Shown here piece after piece: positions 50,439 through 60,048 of a DNA stretch of 64,000 nucleotides. How positions within the stretch are numbered: the first letter of the stretch is position 1; each line of letters starts with the position of its first letter. Under the pieces are notes generated by a model, which was not told where the DNA came from, searched no databases, and was given only the letters and a program-made list of their open reading frames with translations. The translations under genes and the position numbers were made by a program. Source of the DNA: Thermatribacter velox (GTDB lineage Bacteria; Atribacterota; Atribacteria; Atribacterales; Thermatribacteraceae); assembly GCF_038396615.1 (NCBI RefSeq), contig NZ_CP121689.1:632001-696000 (forward strand). The letters run 5' to 3'.

Positions 50439-51944
50439 ATGTCTGAGCTTCAGGGAGTTTTGGTGGTAGACATCGGAACCGAAACGGTGCGCAGTGCTCT
50501 TATTGATAGAGAGGGTAAAATCCTGGCACTTGCAGGCAGAAATCCTTCCTTTTCTTCCCCACGCCCGTCCTGGGCTGAGCAAAGTCCTCGGGAATGGTGG
50601 GAACTCTCGGTAGCTTGCATGAGGGAGCTTTTGGAGCGTTTTCCCGATTTTGAAGTTCTTGCTATTGGTGTAAGTGCACAGATGCATGCTGTATGCCCTG
50701 TGGATTCTCATGGCAATTTACTCCTGCAACTGGTTCCTATCTGGTGTGACAAGCGCTCTTTGAGTGTATGTAAGCGAGTGGCTTCGTTGCTGAGTCCAGA
50801 AAAACAGATTGAAAAGACTGCTAATTTGATAATACCCAACTGGATTGGCCCCAAAGTAGCCTGGATAAAAGAAAACCTCCCTGAAGTTTATAGACACGCA
50901 GCTTATTTTCTTACTGCCAAAGACTACCTTAATTATTTGCTGACTGGAGAGATTGCTACTGATTTTTCGGAAGCTTCTGGGACCTTTCTCTTTTCGTGGG
51001 AGAAGAAAACCTGGGATGACGATCTTTTTGAGCTTTTCGGGTTAGATAAGGAAAAGTTTCCCCAAATCATTCCTTCTTTTAAGGTGATAGGTACTACCAA
51101 AGAGGATATTAACGAGCTTCTTGGCCTCAAGAATTCAGTGCCCGTAGTTTGTGGTGCGGGAGATATGCTCTGTTTACTTCTTGGAGGAGGAATGTTTGAG
51201 GAAGGTCGTTCCTGTGATGTGGGAGGAACAGCTTCGGATGTTTCGGTATTTACACCTTCTCCCCTTTTGTCGCAAAAGCTCATGAATTTGCATCATGCTA
51301 TCCCGGGCTGGATAAGTTTTGGCATTCTTGACAGTGGCGGAGGTAGTGTGCGCTGGTTAAGAGATGCTCTGTATAGATTAGGAAGTAACAATGGATCAGC
51401 TTCTTACCAGCTCATCGATGAGGAAGCTGCTCAGGTGCCCCCAGGGGCTGAAGGGCTAATGTTTTTCCCCTATCTACTTGGTGAACGATTACTTGGTTCT
51501 CCAAACGCAAGAGGTGTTTTTCTGGGTATTTTACCTCATCATCGTCGTGCTCATTTTGCGAGGGCTGTTCTGGAAGGAGTTTGTTTTGACTTAAAGATGA
51601 GCCTTGATGAGATTGAGCGTCTTTTTCCAGGTGAAATAAAGGAAATGTCCTGCATCGGTGGTGGAGCCAGAAGCGATTTGTGGAGTCAGATTAAAGCTGA
51701 TATTTATCAAAAGGAAGTTTTTACTCTGGTAGAAAGTGAAGGTGGTATCCTGGGAGCTGGTATTCTAGCTTTCTCCGGTTTTTCAGGAATTGCCCCCCAG
51801 GAAGTTGCCCGAACTTGGGTTAAAGAGAAAAAACGATTTCATCCTTCAGACACAGGAGAATATGAGAAGACCTATAAACGCTTTAAGGAGATGCACGATT
51901 TATTACAACCTGTTTTCGAGAGATTTGGAGAGGAGGTTTCTTAA
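50439..51944 (+). CDS. FGGY-family carbohydrate kinase
   Basis: A 501-residue kinase resembling xylulokinase. It has D-I-G-T-E-T-V-R-S at the N-terminus, V-S-A-Q-M-H-A-V-C-P-V-D near 75-90, and the ATP-side G-G-G-A-R-S-D-L-W-S-Q-I in the C-terminal half. The sugar may be a pentulose, a polyol or an aldonate; the sequence does not fix it. It overlaps the aldehyde dehydrogenase start by one base. Confidence 0.88.
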   Translation: MSELQGVLVVDIGTETVRSALIDREGKILALAGRNPSFSSPRPSWAEQSPREWWELSVACMRELLERFPDFEVLAIGVSAQMHAVCPVDSHGNLLLQLVPIWCDKRSLSVCKRVASLLSPEKQIEKTANLIIPNWIGPKVAWIKENLPEVYRHAAYFLTAKDYLNYLLTGEIATDFSEASGTFLFSWEKKTWDDDLFELFGLDKEKFPQIIPSFKVIGTTKEDINELLGLKNSVPVVCGAGDMLCLLLGGGMFEEGRSCDVGGTASDVSVFTPSPLLSQKLMNLHHAIPGWISFGILDSGGGSVRWLRDALYRLGSNNGSASYQLIDEEAAQVPPGAEGLMFFPYLLGERLLGSPNARGVFLGILPHHRRAHFARAVLEGVCFDLKMSLDEIERLFPGEIKEMSCIGGGARSDLWSQIKADIYQKEVFTLVESEGGILGAGILAFSGFSGIAPQEVARTWVKEKKRFHPSDTGEYEKTYKRFKEMHDLLQPVFERFGEEVS

Positions 51945-53386
51945 TGCTGGAATATCATTCTTTGGTTAGTGGGGAGTGGGTAAAGGGTAGCGAGGGAGTA
52001 ATAAATGTTATCGATCCTTCCTGTGGAAAGGTTTTTGCTACTGTTTCTAAGCTTGGTAGAGGGCAGGTTGCTGAAGCTATTGAAAGAGCTCATCAAGGAT
52101 TTAAAGAGTGGTCGCGTACTCCGGCCCTTGAGCGAAGTAGGGCGCTTCTCAAATGTGCAGTTAAAGTTAGGGAGCGTTCGGAAGAAATAGGAAAGCTTCT
52201 TGCTCAGGAACAGGGGAAAAGTTTTGTGGATGCTCGCAAAGAAGTGCTTGGTGCTGCGGATTGCCTCGAATATTATGGGTATCTTGCGGTCAACATTTTG
52301 GGAGAAGTACCTCCCCCTAATGCTTTGAATTTGCGTAGCATTGCTATTCGTCAACCTGTGGGTGTAGTTTTCGCGGTTGCTGCCTGGAATTATCCGGTTA
52401 GCCTTATTTCCTGGAAAGTTGCTCCGGCACTTGCGGCAGGTTGCACGGTGGTTGTTAAGCCTTCTCGAGAAACTCCGCTTTCTACAATAGAGTTTATACG
52501 TGCTTGTGTAGATTCCGGGTTGCCCGAAAATGTTTTGCACGTTATAAACGGCGATAATGAAGTTATCAGCGAAGAGGTTTTCGTTAACCCCAGGGTTCGG
52601 CTGATAGCACTTACTGGTTCTACTGATACTGGCAAAAAATTTATAGAGGCTTCCGCTCGAAATGTAAAGCGCTTAATTCTTGAGCTCGGTGGTCATTCGC
52701 CTTTCATTGTGTTTGCTGATGCAGATTTTGATAAAGCGGTGAAAGATGGGGTGAAGAGGGCTTTTCGGAATGCTGGCCAGATCTGTAACTCAGTAAATCG
52801 CATTTTTGTTGAGGAAAGCATAAAAGACGCTTTTATAAAAAGTTTTGTCGAGCAAACTCAAAAACTGCGCCTTGGAGGGGCGTTTGATGAGCCACCTCCC
52901 GATCTTGGTCCTATGGTGAACGAAGCTGGTGTAAGGAGGATGGAGGAATTTGTTGAAGATGCTGTGAAAAAAGGAGCTCAGGTATTATGTGGAGGCAAAC
53001 GACCTACAGAGCAGCGCTTGCAGCAGGGCTTTTACTTCGAACCCACTGTTTTGGTTAATGTTTCTCCCGATATGAAAATAATGCAGGAAGAACCGTTTGG
53101 GCCTCTGGTGGCGATAGATTCTTTTAAGACCGTAGAAGAAGCGGTTGAAAAAGCTAATTCAGTCCGTTACGGGCTGGTAGCCTATCTTTATACCAGAGAT
53201 ATGGGGAGGGCTTTCCAAGTCGCAGAAGCCCTGGAATGGGGTTCGGTAGCGGTTAATAATATCAATCCGGATAGCTTATTTGCACCCTATCCGGGATGGA
53301 AAGAAAGTGGCATCGGCCTTGAACTCGGCCACTATGGTTTGGAAGAGTACCTGGAGTGGAAACACATTAAACTGGAGGTGATGTGA
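51944..53386 (+). CDS. NAD(P)-dependent aldehyde dehydrogenase
   Basis: A 480-residue enzyme of the ALDH superfamily. Catalytic Cys281 (A-G-Q-I-C-N), Glu247 (L-E-L-G-G) and Asn149 (W-N-Y-P) are all present. It could be a glycolaldehyde, lactaldehyde or succinate-semialdehyde type. It is cotranscribed with the sugar kinase, so it may oxidise an aldehyde formed by cleavage of the sugar. The starts TTAATG and overlapping stops indicate tight coupling. Confidence 0.92.
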   Translation: MLEYHSLVSGEWVKGSEGVINVIDPSCGKVFATVSKLGRGQVAEAIERAHQGFKEWSRTPALERSRALLKCAVKVRERSEEIGKLLAQEQGKSFVDARKEVLGAADCLEYYGYLAVNILGEVPPPNALNLRSIAIRQPVGVVFAVAAWNYPVSLISWKVAPALAAGCTVVVKPSRETPLSTIEFIRACVDSGLPENVLHVINGDNEVISEEVFVNPRVRLIALTGSTDTGKKFIEASARNVKRLILELGGHSPFIVFADADFDKAVKDGVKRAFRNAGQICNSVNRIFVEESIKDAFIKSFVEQTQKLRLGGAFDEPPPDLGPMVNEAGVRRMEEFVEDAVKKGAQVLCGGKRPTEQRLQQGFYFEPTVLVNVSPDMKIMQEEPFGPLVAIDSFKTVEEAVEKANSVRYGLVAYLYTRDMGRAFQVAEALEWGSVAVNNINPDSLFAPYPGWKESGIGLELGHYGLEEYLEWKHIKLEVM

Positions 53387-53461
53387 AAAAGAAAAAAATT
53401 ATTTCAAAGTTTCATATTTTTTGGAACCTTTTAAACATTATTTTAGAAGGAGGTAAGTCGG

Positions 53462-54784
53462 ATGAAAAACAAAGCTTGGATTGTGGGATTAGCTGTAGTG
53501 GTGCTTTGTTTTGTAATGGCGGTGAGCTGGGCGGCGGAATATGTGTTTGGTACCTATACAGAAAAACCGTTTGAGGGAACGACAATAAACGTATCGATGG
53601 TGGCAGAACCTCGCTCTGATGCTTTGAAAAAGTTGCTTCCAGAATTTGAGCAATTGACGGGTATTAAGGTTAACCTCGAAATTCTTCCCTATCCAACACT
53701 TCAAGAAAAACAGGCAGTAGCTGTTACACAGGGCACAGGAGCATACGATGTGGTGCATGTTGATTGCGTTTGGATTGGTCAATACGCTGGACAGGGATTG
53801 GTGATACCGGTTGAAGATTTTGTTAAAAGAACCGATCCCCAAGTACTTGCTCTTGATGATTTCATTCCCTCGGTTTTGAGTGAGCAGGGCATGTGGGAAG
53901 GAAAACTTTATGGTTTGCCTTTTATACAAGCAGTTTTTGGCCTTCACTATAGGACTGACATTTTTGAAGAGTTTGGCCTTACTCCTCCCAACACTTGGGA
54001 AGAATTCAGAGATACAGCGGCAATGTTGACCGAAAAACTCAAAGATAGGGGTATGACAGGACTTACTTTTATGGGGCGTCGGGGAGTACAACTTCAATGC
54101 ACTTACGATAACATGCTCTGGTCGTTTGGCGGGGAATGGTATGACGAGAATTACAATCCTACTATAAACAGCCCGGAAGCAGTAGCAGCTCTTGAATACT
54201 TCAAGAGCTTGATTCCTTATGCACCTTCTGGTGTTTTGACTTATGACTGGGACGAATGCGCTAATGCTTTTGCTCAAGGGAAAGCGGCTATGAATCTCCA
54301 ATGGCAGAACTCGGCTCCATTGTGTCAAGATCCTTCCAGGTCGGTTATAGTTGGCAAATTCAATTTTACCTTGATTCCTGGTAAGGAGCAGCCGGATGGC
54401 AGTATCAAACGTACACCCACTTTTGGTGGATGGGGTCTGATGATTCCCAAAGATTCCAAAAACAAAGAAGCTGCCTGGGAATTCATCGTTTGGGCTACCA
54501 CACCTGAAATGGAGAAGAAACTGGCTTATGCTCAGCCAGGAGCACGCTATTCTTCACTTAATGACCCTGAACTTCGAGCTAAATTTGTAGAATACGAAGG
54601 AATGCTTAAGTCTTTGCCTCTTGCTAAAGGTCGTCCGAGAATACCTGCTTATTCAGAATTGGCTGATGCTTTAGAAGTTGCACTTTCTGAGGCTATGACG
54701 GGGGTCAAGGATCCGCAAACTGCTTTAAATGAGGCAAATGCCCGCTTTGAGGAGATTTTAAGACTCTGGGGCTATTTGGAATAA
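53462..54784 (+). CDS. CUT1 ABC transporter sugar-binding protein
   Basis: A 440-residue exported solute-binding protein (family 1). The signal peptide is about 1-22 (ending S-W-A-A). The mature part has the fold text F-E-Q-L-T-G-I-K-V, Y-D-V-V-H-V-D, F-P-P-N-T-W-E-E-F-like and G-G-W-G-L-M-I-P-K-D-S-K-N-K-E-A-A-W. There is no lipobox Cys. Two permeases follow. The ribosome site gaaggaggt is strong. Confidence 0.9.
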   Translation: MKNKAWIVGLAVVVLCFVMAVSWAAEYVFGTYTEKPFEGTTINVSMVAEPRSDALKKLLPEFEQLTGIKVNLEILPYPTLQEKQAVAVTQGTGAYDVVHVDCVWIGQYAGQGLVIPVEDFVKRTDPQVLALDDFIPSVLSEQGMWEGKLYGLPFIQAVFGLHYRTDIFEEFGLTPPNTWEEFRDTAAMLTEKLKDRGMTGLTFMGRRGVQLQCTYDNMLWSFGGEWYDENYNPTINSPEAVAALEYFKSLIPYAPSGVLTYDWDECANAFAQGKAAMNLQWQNSAPLCQDPSRSVIVGKFNFTLIPGKEQPDGSIKRTPTFGGWGLMIPKDSKNKEAAWEFIVWATTPEMEKKLAYAQPGARYSSLNDPELRAKFVEYEGMLKSLPLAKGRPRIPAYSELADALEVALSEAMTGVKDPQTALNEANARFEEILRLWGYLE

Positions 54785-54811
54785 CAAAAAGCAATTGTCA
54801 GAGCTAATCTT

Positions 54812-54838
54812 AGCCCCCGGAATGTTTTTCCGGGGGCT
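54812..54838 (+). other. Intergenic hairpin between binding protein and permease
   Basis: An 11-base GC-rich stem (54812-54822/54828-54838) without a T tract. Between a binding protein and its permeases such a stem often protects the upstream mRNA and lets the binding protein be made in excess. Confidence 0.65.
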
Positions 54839-54855
54839 CTGGAGAGGAGAGTTGA

Positions 54856-55734
54856 TTGGTGTTCAAAAAGAAAAAGTGGGCTCCTTTCTTTTTTATAGCT
54901 CCTGCGGTTATCATACTCCTTTTATTGGTAATTTTCCCGCTGGTTTATTCTTTGGGAGTGAGTTTCACTAACTGGAACATAGTGAGGGGTGGCAAATGGA
55001 AGTTTGTAGGGTTGGGTAACTATGCCTATATTTTCTTAAAAGACCCTTATTTCAGGACTTCCCTAAAAGTAACTTTGATTTATGTTATATCCGTTGTTGC
55101 TCTTGAAACCATTTTGGGACTTATTGTAGCAATGCTTCTTAATAGGCCTATGCGAAAAATAGGTCTATTAAGAACTGCTTTGGTATTACCTACCACGATG
55201 ACTCCGGTGGTGGTAGGGATTATTTGGAGGCTTCTTTATAATCCGGAATTGGGTACTTTGAATTACTTTTTAGAATTGTTTGGGTTTCAGCCTCTTAACT
55301 GGTTAGGGGATCCTTCTACTGCTTTGCCAAGTGTCATAGTGGCCGACGTTTGGGAATGGACACCCTTTATGGCTCTTATTCTTCTTGCTGGATTACAGTC
55401 TTTACCTCACGATCCCTTCGAAGCTGCACTTGTTGACGGTGCAAGTTCTTTTCAAATTTTCCGTTATGTAACTTTTCCTCTGCTTCTTCCTACCCTGATT
55501 GTTGCCGTGTTGCTTAGAACAATGGACGCTTTTAAGACCTTTGATTTGATTTTCGTCCTGACCAAAGGAGGACCTGGAATGAGTACAGAGGTATTGAGCT
55601 ATTACACTTATAGATATGGGTTCAAATTTTTCCACATTGGTCGAGCTTCTGCGTATTCCTACGTTCTTCTGATTATTGTTATTGCTATTACTCAGTTGCT
55701 TTTAAGATTCATCAGGGAAGGAGAAGAAAGATGA
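54856..55734 (+). CDS. CUT1 ABC transporter permease (MalF-like)
   Basis: A 292-residue permease with six helices. The EAA loop near E-A-A-L-V-D-G-A-S-S-F-Q-I-F-R-Y-V-T-F-P-L-L-L-P (about 194-217) contacts the ATPase. GTG start after gagaggaga. Stops overlap with the second permease by four bases. Confidence 0.92.
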   Translation: MVFKKKKWAPFFFIAPAVIILLLLVIFPLVYSLGVSFTNWNIVRGGKWKFVGLGNYAYIFLKDPYFRTSLKVTLIYVISVVALETILGLIVAMLLNRPMRKIGLLRTALVLPTTMTPVVVGIIWRLLYNPELGTLNYFLELFGFQPLNWLGDPSTALPSVIVADVWEWTPFMALILLAGLQSLPHDPFEAALVDGASSFQIFRYVTFPLLLPTLIVAVLLRTMDAFKTFDLIFVLTKGGPGMSTEVLSYYTYRYGFKFFHIGRASAYSYVLLIIVIAITQLLLRFIREGEER

Positions 55735-56558
55735 TAGCAGGCCGAAAGAGGGTTCTTGATGTCTTGGTTTGGGTAGGTATAGGAATTGTGTTTTTGGTTG
55801 TGCTTTTTCCTCCGTTCATGCTTTTTTTGACTTCGATTAAAACCAATGTCGATGCTTTGAAATACCCTCCGGTTTGGATTTTCCGTCCGGTAGCTTCGAA
55901 TTATAGAGAAATTTTTAGGCTCATCCCCTTTGGTCATTATTTATTTAATAGTTTGATAGTTGCTTTGGTCAGCACATTTATAGCGCTTTCAGTAGGTTCT
56001 TTGGCAGCTTATGGTTTAGCTCGTTTCCGCTTTAAGAGGTCGAAGGATCTTTCTTTCTGGATTTTGTCTATTAGAATGACACCTCCTGTTGCAGCTGCGA
56101 TTCCTATTTTTATTATAATGAGGACTTTACATCTTCTTGATACTTATTTGGCCTTGATCCTTGCTTATTGTACTTTTAACATTCCCTTTTCAGTATGGCT
56201 ATTGCGGGGGTTTTTTCAAGAAATACCTCGTGAGATAGAAGAAAGTGCTATGGTTGATGGCTGTTCTCCATTTGCTGCTTTCTGGAAAATTTCTATTCCG
56301 TTAATAGCGCCTGGTATAGCTGCTACAGGGATTTTCACCTTTATTTTTTCCTGGAATGAGTTTCTTTTTGCTCTTATTTTGACTGGTTCTCGCGCTCAAA
56401 CGGTTCCTGTCGCCCTTACTGGTTTTATAAGGGAGACGGGAATTATGTGGAGCCACATGGCAGCAGCCGGGGTGCTGGCAATGGTGCCCATGGTAGTTTT
56501 TACGGCTCTTGTCCAGAAAAACTTGGTGAAAGGATTAACCATGGGGGCCATCAAGTAA
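55731..56558 (+). CDS. CUT1 ABC transporter permease (MalG-like)
   Basis: A 275-residue permease with six helices and the EAA-like motif E-E-S-A-M-V-D-G-C-S-P-F-A-A-F-W-K-I (Ala replaced at the first position, Cys in place of Ala). The final I-V-x-G-L-T-M-G-A-I-K is typical. No ATPase gene follows. Confidence 0.92.
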   Translation: MIAGRKRVLDVLVWVGIGIVFLVVLFPPFMLFLTSIKTNVDALKYPPVWIFRPVASNYREIFRLIPFGHYLFNSLIVALVSTFIALSVGSLAAYGLARFRFKRSKDLSFWILSIRMTPPVAAAIPIFIIMRTLHLLDTYLALILAYCTFNIPFSVWLLRGFFQEIPREIEESAMVDGCSPFAAFWKISIPLIAPGIAATGIFTFIFSWNEFLFALILTGSRAQTVPVALTGFIRETGIMWSHMAAAGVLAMVPMVVFTALVQKNLVKGLTMGAIK

Positions 56559-56644
56559 TTGAGTCCACTATCAAGAGCTTTCCGTGAGTTCGCGGGAGTA
56601 GTATCGTGGGTTTGTGAATAAAGTTGAATTAAGGGGTGATCTCT

Positions 56645-57625
56645 TTGAAGAAACAAAATTTTCAATTAAAAGATGATCTGGTTATCAGGCAATTCATTGA
56701 AGTTAGAAAAAAACCGGACTTTAAGGAGAGAATTGAGGGGGGAGAGAAGATACGTCTTTCCTGGAGTAACTGGGGTTTTGGTTTGGAGCCTTTGGAAGTT
56801 TCCTGTGCTCGCTTGAGTAAGTTTGGGGTTCGCTATATCGAACTGCATGGTAATCGTTATGGTCCAGATTTGGGCTACAAAACTCAGGAAGTTAAAAAGA
56901 TCCTTGACGATTACGGAATAAAGGTATCTGGAGTATGTGGTATGGTCAATGCGGACAGTGAGCTGTCCAGTAATAAACCCCATGTGATACAGCGCTCTAT
57001 CGACTATTTCCGCAGGCAGATCGATATGTGCGCTGAACTTGGTGGGACGTATGTGCTTTTCTCCCCTGCTGCAGTAGGGCGTCCTCAAAAATACGATGAT
57101 AGCGAATTCTATCGTGCAGGTGATGCCCTGCGAATCTTGGGTGATTATTTCTTACAAAATGGTGTTCGAGCAGCTATTGAGCCGGTACGCTCGGCAGAAG
57201 TTAGCTTTTGCCACACCTTTCGTGAGGCTTTAGAGCTTATTAACTATGTAAACCATCCTGGTGTTCAGCATATCGGAGGAGATCTTTACCATATGTGGGT
57301 GGAAGAGGAACACATTTCCACTACCCTGATTGAATATGGCAAGTATCTAACTAACCTGCATCTTGCGGATTCCAACCGCAGGGCTCTTGGTAAAGGCTTT
57401 ATGGATATCGATTTGGTGATCATGGCTCTTTATGTGATTGGTTATAATCGTCCTGACTGTTTTGTTACTGCGGAACCTCTTGGTCCTGGGGCAGACCCTT
57501 ATCCTGCAATGTGGGGTAAACACGATCCAAAAATGCTGGATGAGCTGGTCAGACAAACTGCGACTTATTTTTATGAGCGAGAAAAGGAAGTCCTTCAGGC
57601 AAGCGATGAGGAGTTGTTGAGGTAA
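56645..57625 (+). CDS. Sugar phosphate isomerase/epimerase (TIM barrel)
   Basis: A 326-residue AP-endonuclease-type TIM barrel. It shows Y-I-E-L-H-G-N-R-Y-G at about 60-69, A-A-I-E-P-V-R near 180, H-I-G-G-D-L-Y-H with likely metal ligands, and F-V-T-A-E-P-L-G near the end. This fold includes xylose-like isomerases, tagatose epimerases and hexulose-phosphate isomerases. It follows the CUT1 permeases by 87 bases. The start is TTG 56645 after aaggggtga; GTG 56636 is an alternative. Confidence 0.82.
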   Translation: MKKQNFQLKDDLVIRQFIEVRKKPDFKERIEGGEKIRLSWSNWGFGLEPLEVSCARLSKFGVRYIELHGNRYGPDLGYKTQEVKKILDDYGIKVSGVCGMVNADSELSSNKPHVIQRSIDYFRRQIDMCAELGGTYVLFSPAAVGRPQKYDDSEFYRAGDALRILGDYFLQNGVRAAIEPVRSAEVSFCHTFREALELINYVNHPGVQHIGGDLYHMWVEEEHISTTLIEYGKYLTNLHLADSNRRALGKGFMDIDLVIMALYVIGYNRPDCFVTAEPLGPGADPYPAMWGKHDPKMLDELVRQTATYFYEREKEVLQASDEELLR

Positions 57626-58083
57626 AACGGAAAGTTTTGTTTAGGCAAAAAGATGAACCATGATTTTTAGTTAGAGTTTTGTAATTTGTTTTTTGTTTTG
57701 CGCTTTTGGTAATTTTTGAGCGTATAAGATTGTTCTGGCCTGACAACGGACGACGTTTGGGCTTTTTCCCGGTTTTAGAGTTTCCTCCAAGTTTTAATCG
57801 GTCAATTTTCGTGAATGATATTGTCATCAAGGCTGGTTTTATGGTATTTTTATCTACACGTGGTTAATACATCTTTACTTATTCATGTAAATAGATTACA
57901 CTCTTAAATGGGGCAAGTGAGGTTAGGAATTACTGGTTTTTGAAGGCAAAATTCCTGAATATGGATTTTCCATTTGAGAGGGGGTGATTAGTAAACAGCT
58001 TGGAGCGGATTAAAGCGATTGGTCACAAAGTCAGTATTTTGGCAGGTATTGTTAAAAATTGCTTCCAAAGGAGGTTGGAGAGC
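57626..58083. other. Intergenic region ahead of the CUT2 transporter
   Basis: 458 bases without a convincing gene. Only short antisense-like open frames occur. It holds a likely promoter (57821-57850) and an imperfect repeat TTTAC-N8-GTAAA (57872-57889) that may be an operator. A second ribosome site, gagggggtga near 57976, precedes TTG 58000, in frame with the binding protein. No terminator with a good stem is seen after the isomerase gene. Confidence 0.6.
57821..57850 (+). promoter_or_regulatory. Putative promoter of the CUT2 operon
   Basis: TTGTCA (57821-57826), an 18-base spacer and TATTTT (57845-57850). A leader of about 220 bases would follow. Confidence 0.45.
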
Positions 58084-59214
58084 GTGAGGAAGGGGTTGGT
58101 ACTTCTCTGTGTGTTGGTTGTGGTGTTAGGTGGGTTATCTCTCTCTTTTGCTCAGGAAATTCCCAAAATTACCATAGGATGGACGCCACCGGATATTACT
58201 GGAGTTTTTAAGACAGCTACTGACTTTTTCAACATGGCTGCTGAGGACGCCAAAAAACATGGTATCGAGGTGGAAGTAATAACTCGTGCTCCTGCTGCTC
58301 ATACCGCTTTTGCAGACCAGATTGCTATTTTGGAAGATTTTATCCAAAGAAGAGTGGATGTGATTGCTATTTCGCCTATTGAGGTAGAAGTGGTTAAACC
58401 TGCTCTTCGTGAAGCGAAAGAAGCAGGGATACCAGTTATAGTGGTTAATTTGCTGGAACCGATTGAAGGTGTGGATGTAGATTGCTACATTGGTTTTGAC
58501 AACACGGTTGCTGGAACTATATCTGCTTACGCGGTAATAGACTATTTTGGTGGTCCTGGTGTGCTTGGTGAAGGAGAAAAAGTAGAAGTTTCCCCAGAAA
58601 CTTTCCTGGACCTTGCTTTCTGGGAGAACCTTTATACGCCCGAAGTCATTGAAAATCTTAAGGATAAGATAAAAGCACGAGGTGCGATTATCGAAGGAAT
58701 TGCTGGAGGATTCTTTTCTACAGCAAGATTAAGAGGTTTTCACGCAGTTGTAGATCAGTTTCCAGGTATTGAAATAGTAACCACCTTGCCTGCTGATTGG
58801 AACCGCGAAAAGGCAATCAAAGTGACCGAAGATATACTTTCTGCAAATCCCAAGGGGACTCTGGATTTCATATGGGCTGCTTCTAACGAAATGGGACTTG
58901 GTGCGATGCTTACTTGTGAGAGAATGGAAAGAACCGAGGTAAAAGTTTTCACCAATGACGGTACTCCGGAGTCGGTGCAGAGGATAAGAGAAGGAAGGCT
59001 TATAGCTGAGACCTGGCACGGCTTTCCAGAATGGGGTTGGTATGGTACAAAATATGCAGTGATGCTTGCCTTGGGACTTAAAGACCAGGTTCCCCAGTTT
59101 GTAGACATTAGACCTCGTACTGAATGGCAAGGCAATGCCGACATGTTCTATCCAAATCCCAAGCTTGAACCCATTGACTGGGAAGCTATAAAGAAAGCCT
59201 ATCTCGAGAAATAA
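58084..59214 (+). CDS. CUT2 (ribose-type) ABC transporter substrate-binding protein
   Basis: A 376-residue exported sugar-binding protein of the RbsB type (peripla_BP_4 fold). Starting at GTG 58084 gives a clean signal peptide (about 1-23, ending S-F-A-Q). The motifs D-V-I-A-I-S-P-I-E and G-F-D-N-T-V-A-G and the later F-I-W-A-A-S-N-E-M-G are typical. An in-frame TTG 58000 would add 28 residues ahead of the signal. The gene ends at a strong hairpin, so it may be made in excess. Confidence 0.88.
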   Translation: MRKGLVLLCVLVVVLGGLSLSFAQEIPKITIGWTPPDITGVFKTATDFFNMAAEDAKKHGIEVEVITRAPAAHTAFADQIAILEDFIQRRVDVIAISPIEVEVVKPALREAKEAGIPVIVVNLLEPIEGVDVDCYIGFDNTVAGTISAYAVIDYFGGPGVLGEGEKVEVSPETFLDLAFWENLYTPEVIENLKDKIKARGAIIEGIAGGFFSTARLRGFHAVVDQFPGIEIVTTLPADWNREKAIKVTEDILSANPKGTLDFIWAASNEMGLGAMLTCERMERTEVKVFTNDGTPESVQRIREGRLIAETWHGFPEWGWYGTKYAVMLALGLKDQVPQFVDIRPRTEWQGNADMFYPNPKLEPIDWEAIKKAYLEK

Positions 59215-59227
59215 AGGACAAAGCTTT

Positions 59228-59265
59228 AAAAAGCAGGGGAACAGGTACCTGTTCCCCTGCTTTTT
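59228..59265 (+). terminator. Partial terminator between binding protein and SDR gene
   Basis: A perfect 19-base inverted repeat (59228-59246/59247-59265) with A5 and T5 ends. It lies inside an apparent operon, so it probably reduces expression of the downstream genes. Confidence 0.85.
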
Positions 59266-59280
59266 GCAGGAGGGATAAAG

Positions 59281-60048
59281 ATGGAGTTGGGATTTGTAGG
59301 TAAAGTGGTTGTTGTCACAGGCGCTGGTGCAGGAATTGGTGCTGAGACAGCACGTAAATTTTCGGAAGAAGGAGCTAAGGTAATCGTAGCAGACGTGGAT
59401 CCCGTGAGGGGTGAGAGGGTTGTAAAAGAAATTCGAGAAAAGAACGGAGACGCTCTTTTCGTTGAAACCGATGTTTCTTCGCTGGAAAGTGTAAACAATC
59501 TGTTTAATGAAGTAGTGAGTCATTTTGGCAAGGTTGATATTCTGGTCAATAATGCCGGTATTTATGCCAAGGGGGACATTCTTTCTTTTGAAGAAGAAAC
59601 CTACCAGAAGATAATGAGTGTCAACGTGAAAGGAGTTTTACTCTGTTCTAAGAGAGCGGCTGAAGAAATGGTTAAGCACAAAAATGGAGTTATTGTTAAT
59701 GTAGCTTCTGAGGCTGGGTTGGTAGCCATAGCTAACCAGATGCTTTATAATCTCACTAAAGCTGCAGTAATTTCCATTACCAAATCTTGTGCTGTGGATC
59801 TTGCGCCGTACGGGGTTAGAGTGAACTGTGTTTGTCCTGGTACTACCTACACTCCGCTTGTTGAGAATGCCTTGAGTAAAGAGCAAGACCCCGTGGCAGT
59901 AAGGAAAAAACTTGAAGAAAGCAGACCCTTAAACAGACTTGGAGACCCGACAGAAATTGCGACTGCCATATTGTTTTTGGCGTCTCCGAAGATGGGGTAT
60001 GCCACGGGTGCTGTGCTAAGCGTTGACGGAGGATACACAGTATGGTAA
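59281..60048 (+). CDS. Short-chain dehydrogenase/reductase (SDR)
   Basis: A 255-residue NAD(P)-dependent enzyme with T-G-A-G-A-G-I-G near 13-20, N-N-A-G at 90-93 and the catalytic S143, Y156 and K160. The C-terminal S-V-D-G-G-Y-T is typical. It likely oxidises a sugar or polyol imported by the surrounding transporter. Its stop overlaps the ATPase start by seven bases. Confidence 0.92.
   Translation: MELGFVGKVVVVTGAGAGIGAETARKFSEEGAKVIVADVDPVRGERVVKEIREKNGDALFVETDVSSLESVNNLFNEVVSHFGKVDILVNNAGIYAKGDILSFEEETYQKIMSVNVKGVLLCSKRAAEEMVKHKNGVIVNVASEAGLVAIANQMLYNLTKAAVISITKSCAVDLAPYGVRVNCVCPGTTYTPLVENALSKEQDPVAVRKKLEESRPLNRLGDPTEIATAILFLASPKMGYATGAVLSVDGGYTVW

Noticed and set aside
51944-53386. Bacterial microcompartment locus
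   Set aside because: The aldehyde dehydrogenase and sugar genes raised the idea, but no shell-protein gene is present.
53489-54328. Long open frame on the minus strand (about 279 codons)
   Set aside because: It is antisense to the CUT1 binding protein and shows no recognisable family, only a shadow of the codon bias.
58729-59523. Long open frame on the minus strand (about 264 codons)
   Set aside because: It lies antisense to the CUT2 binding protein, crosses a terminator, is rich in Phe/Ser/Cys without domain features, and has no ribosome site.
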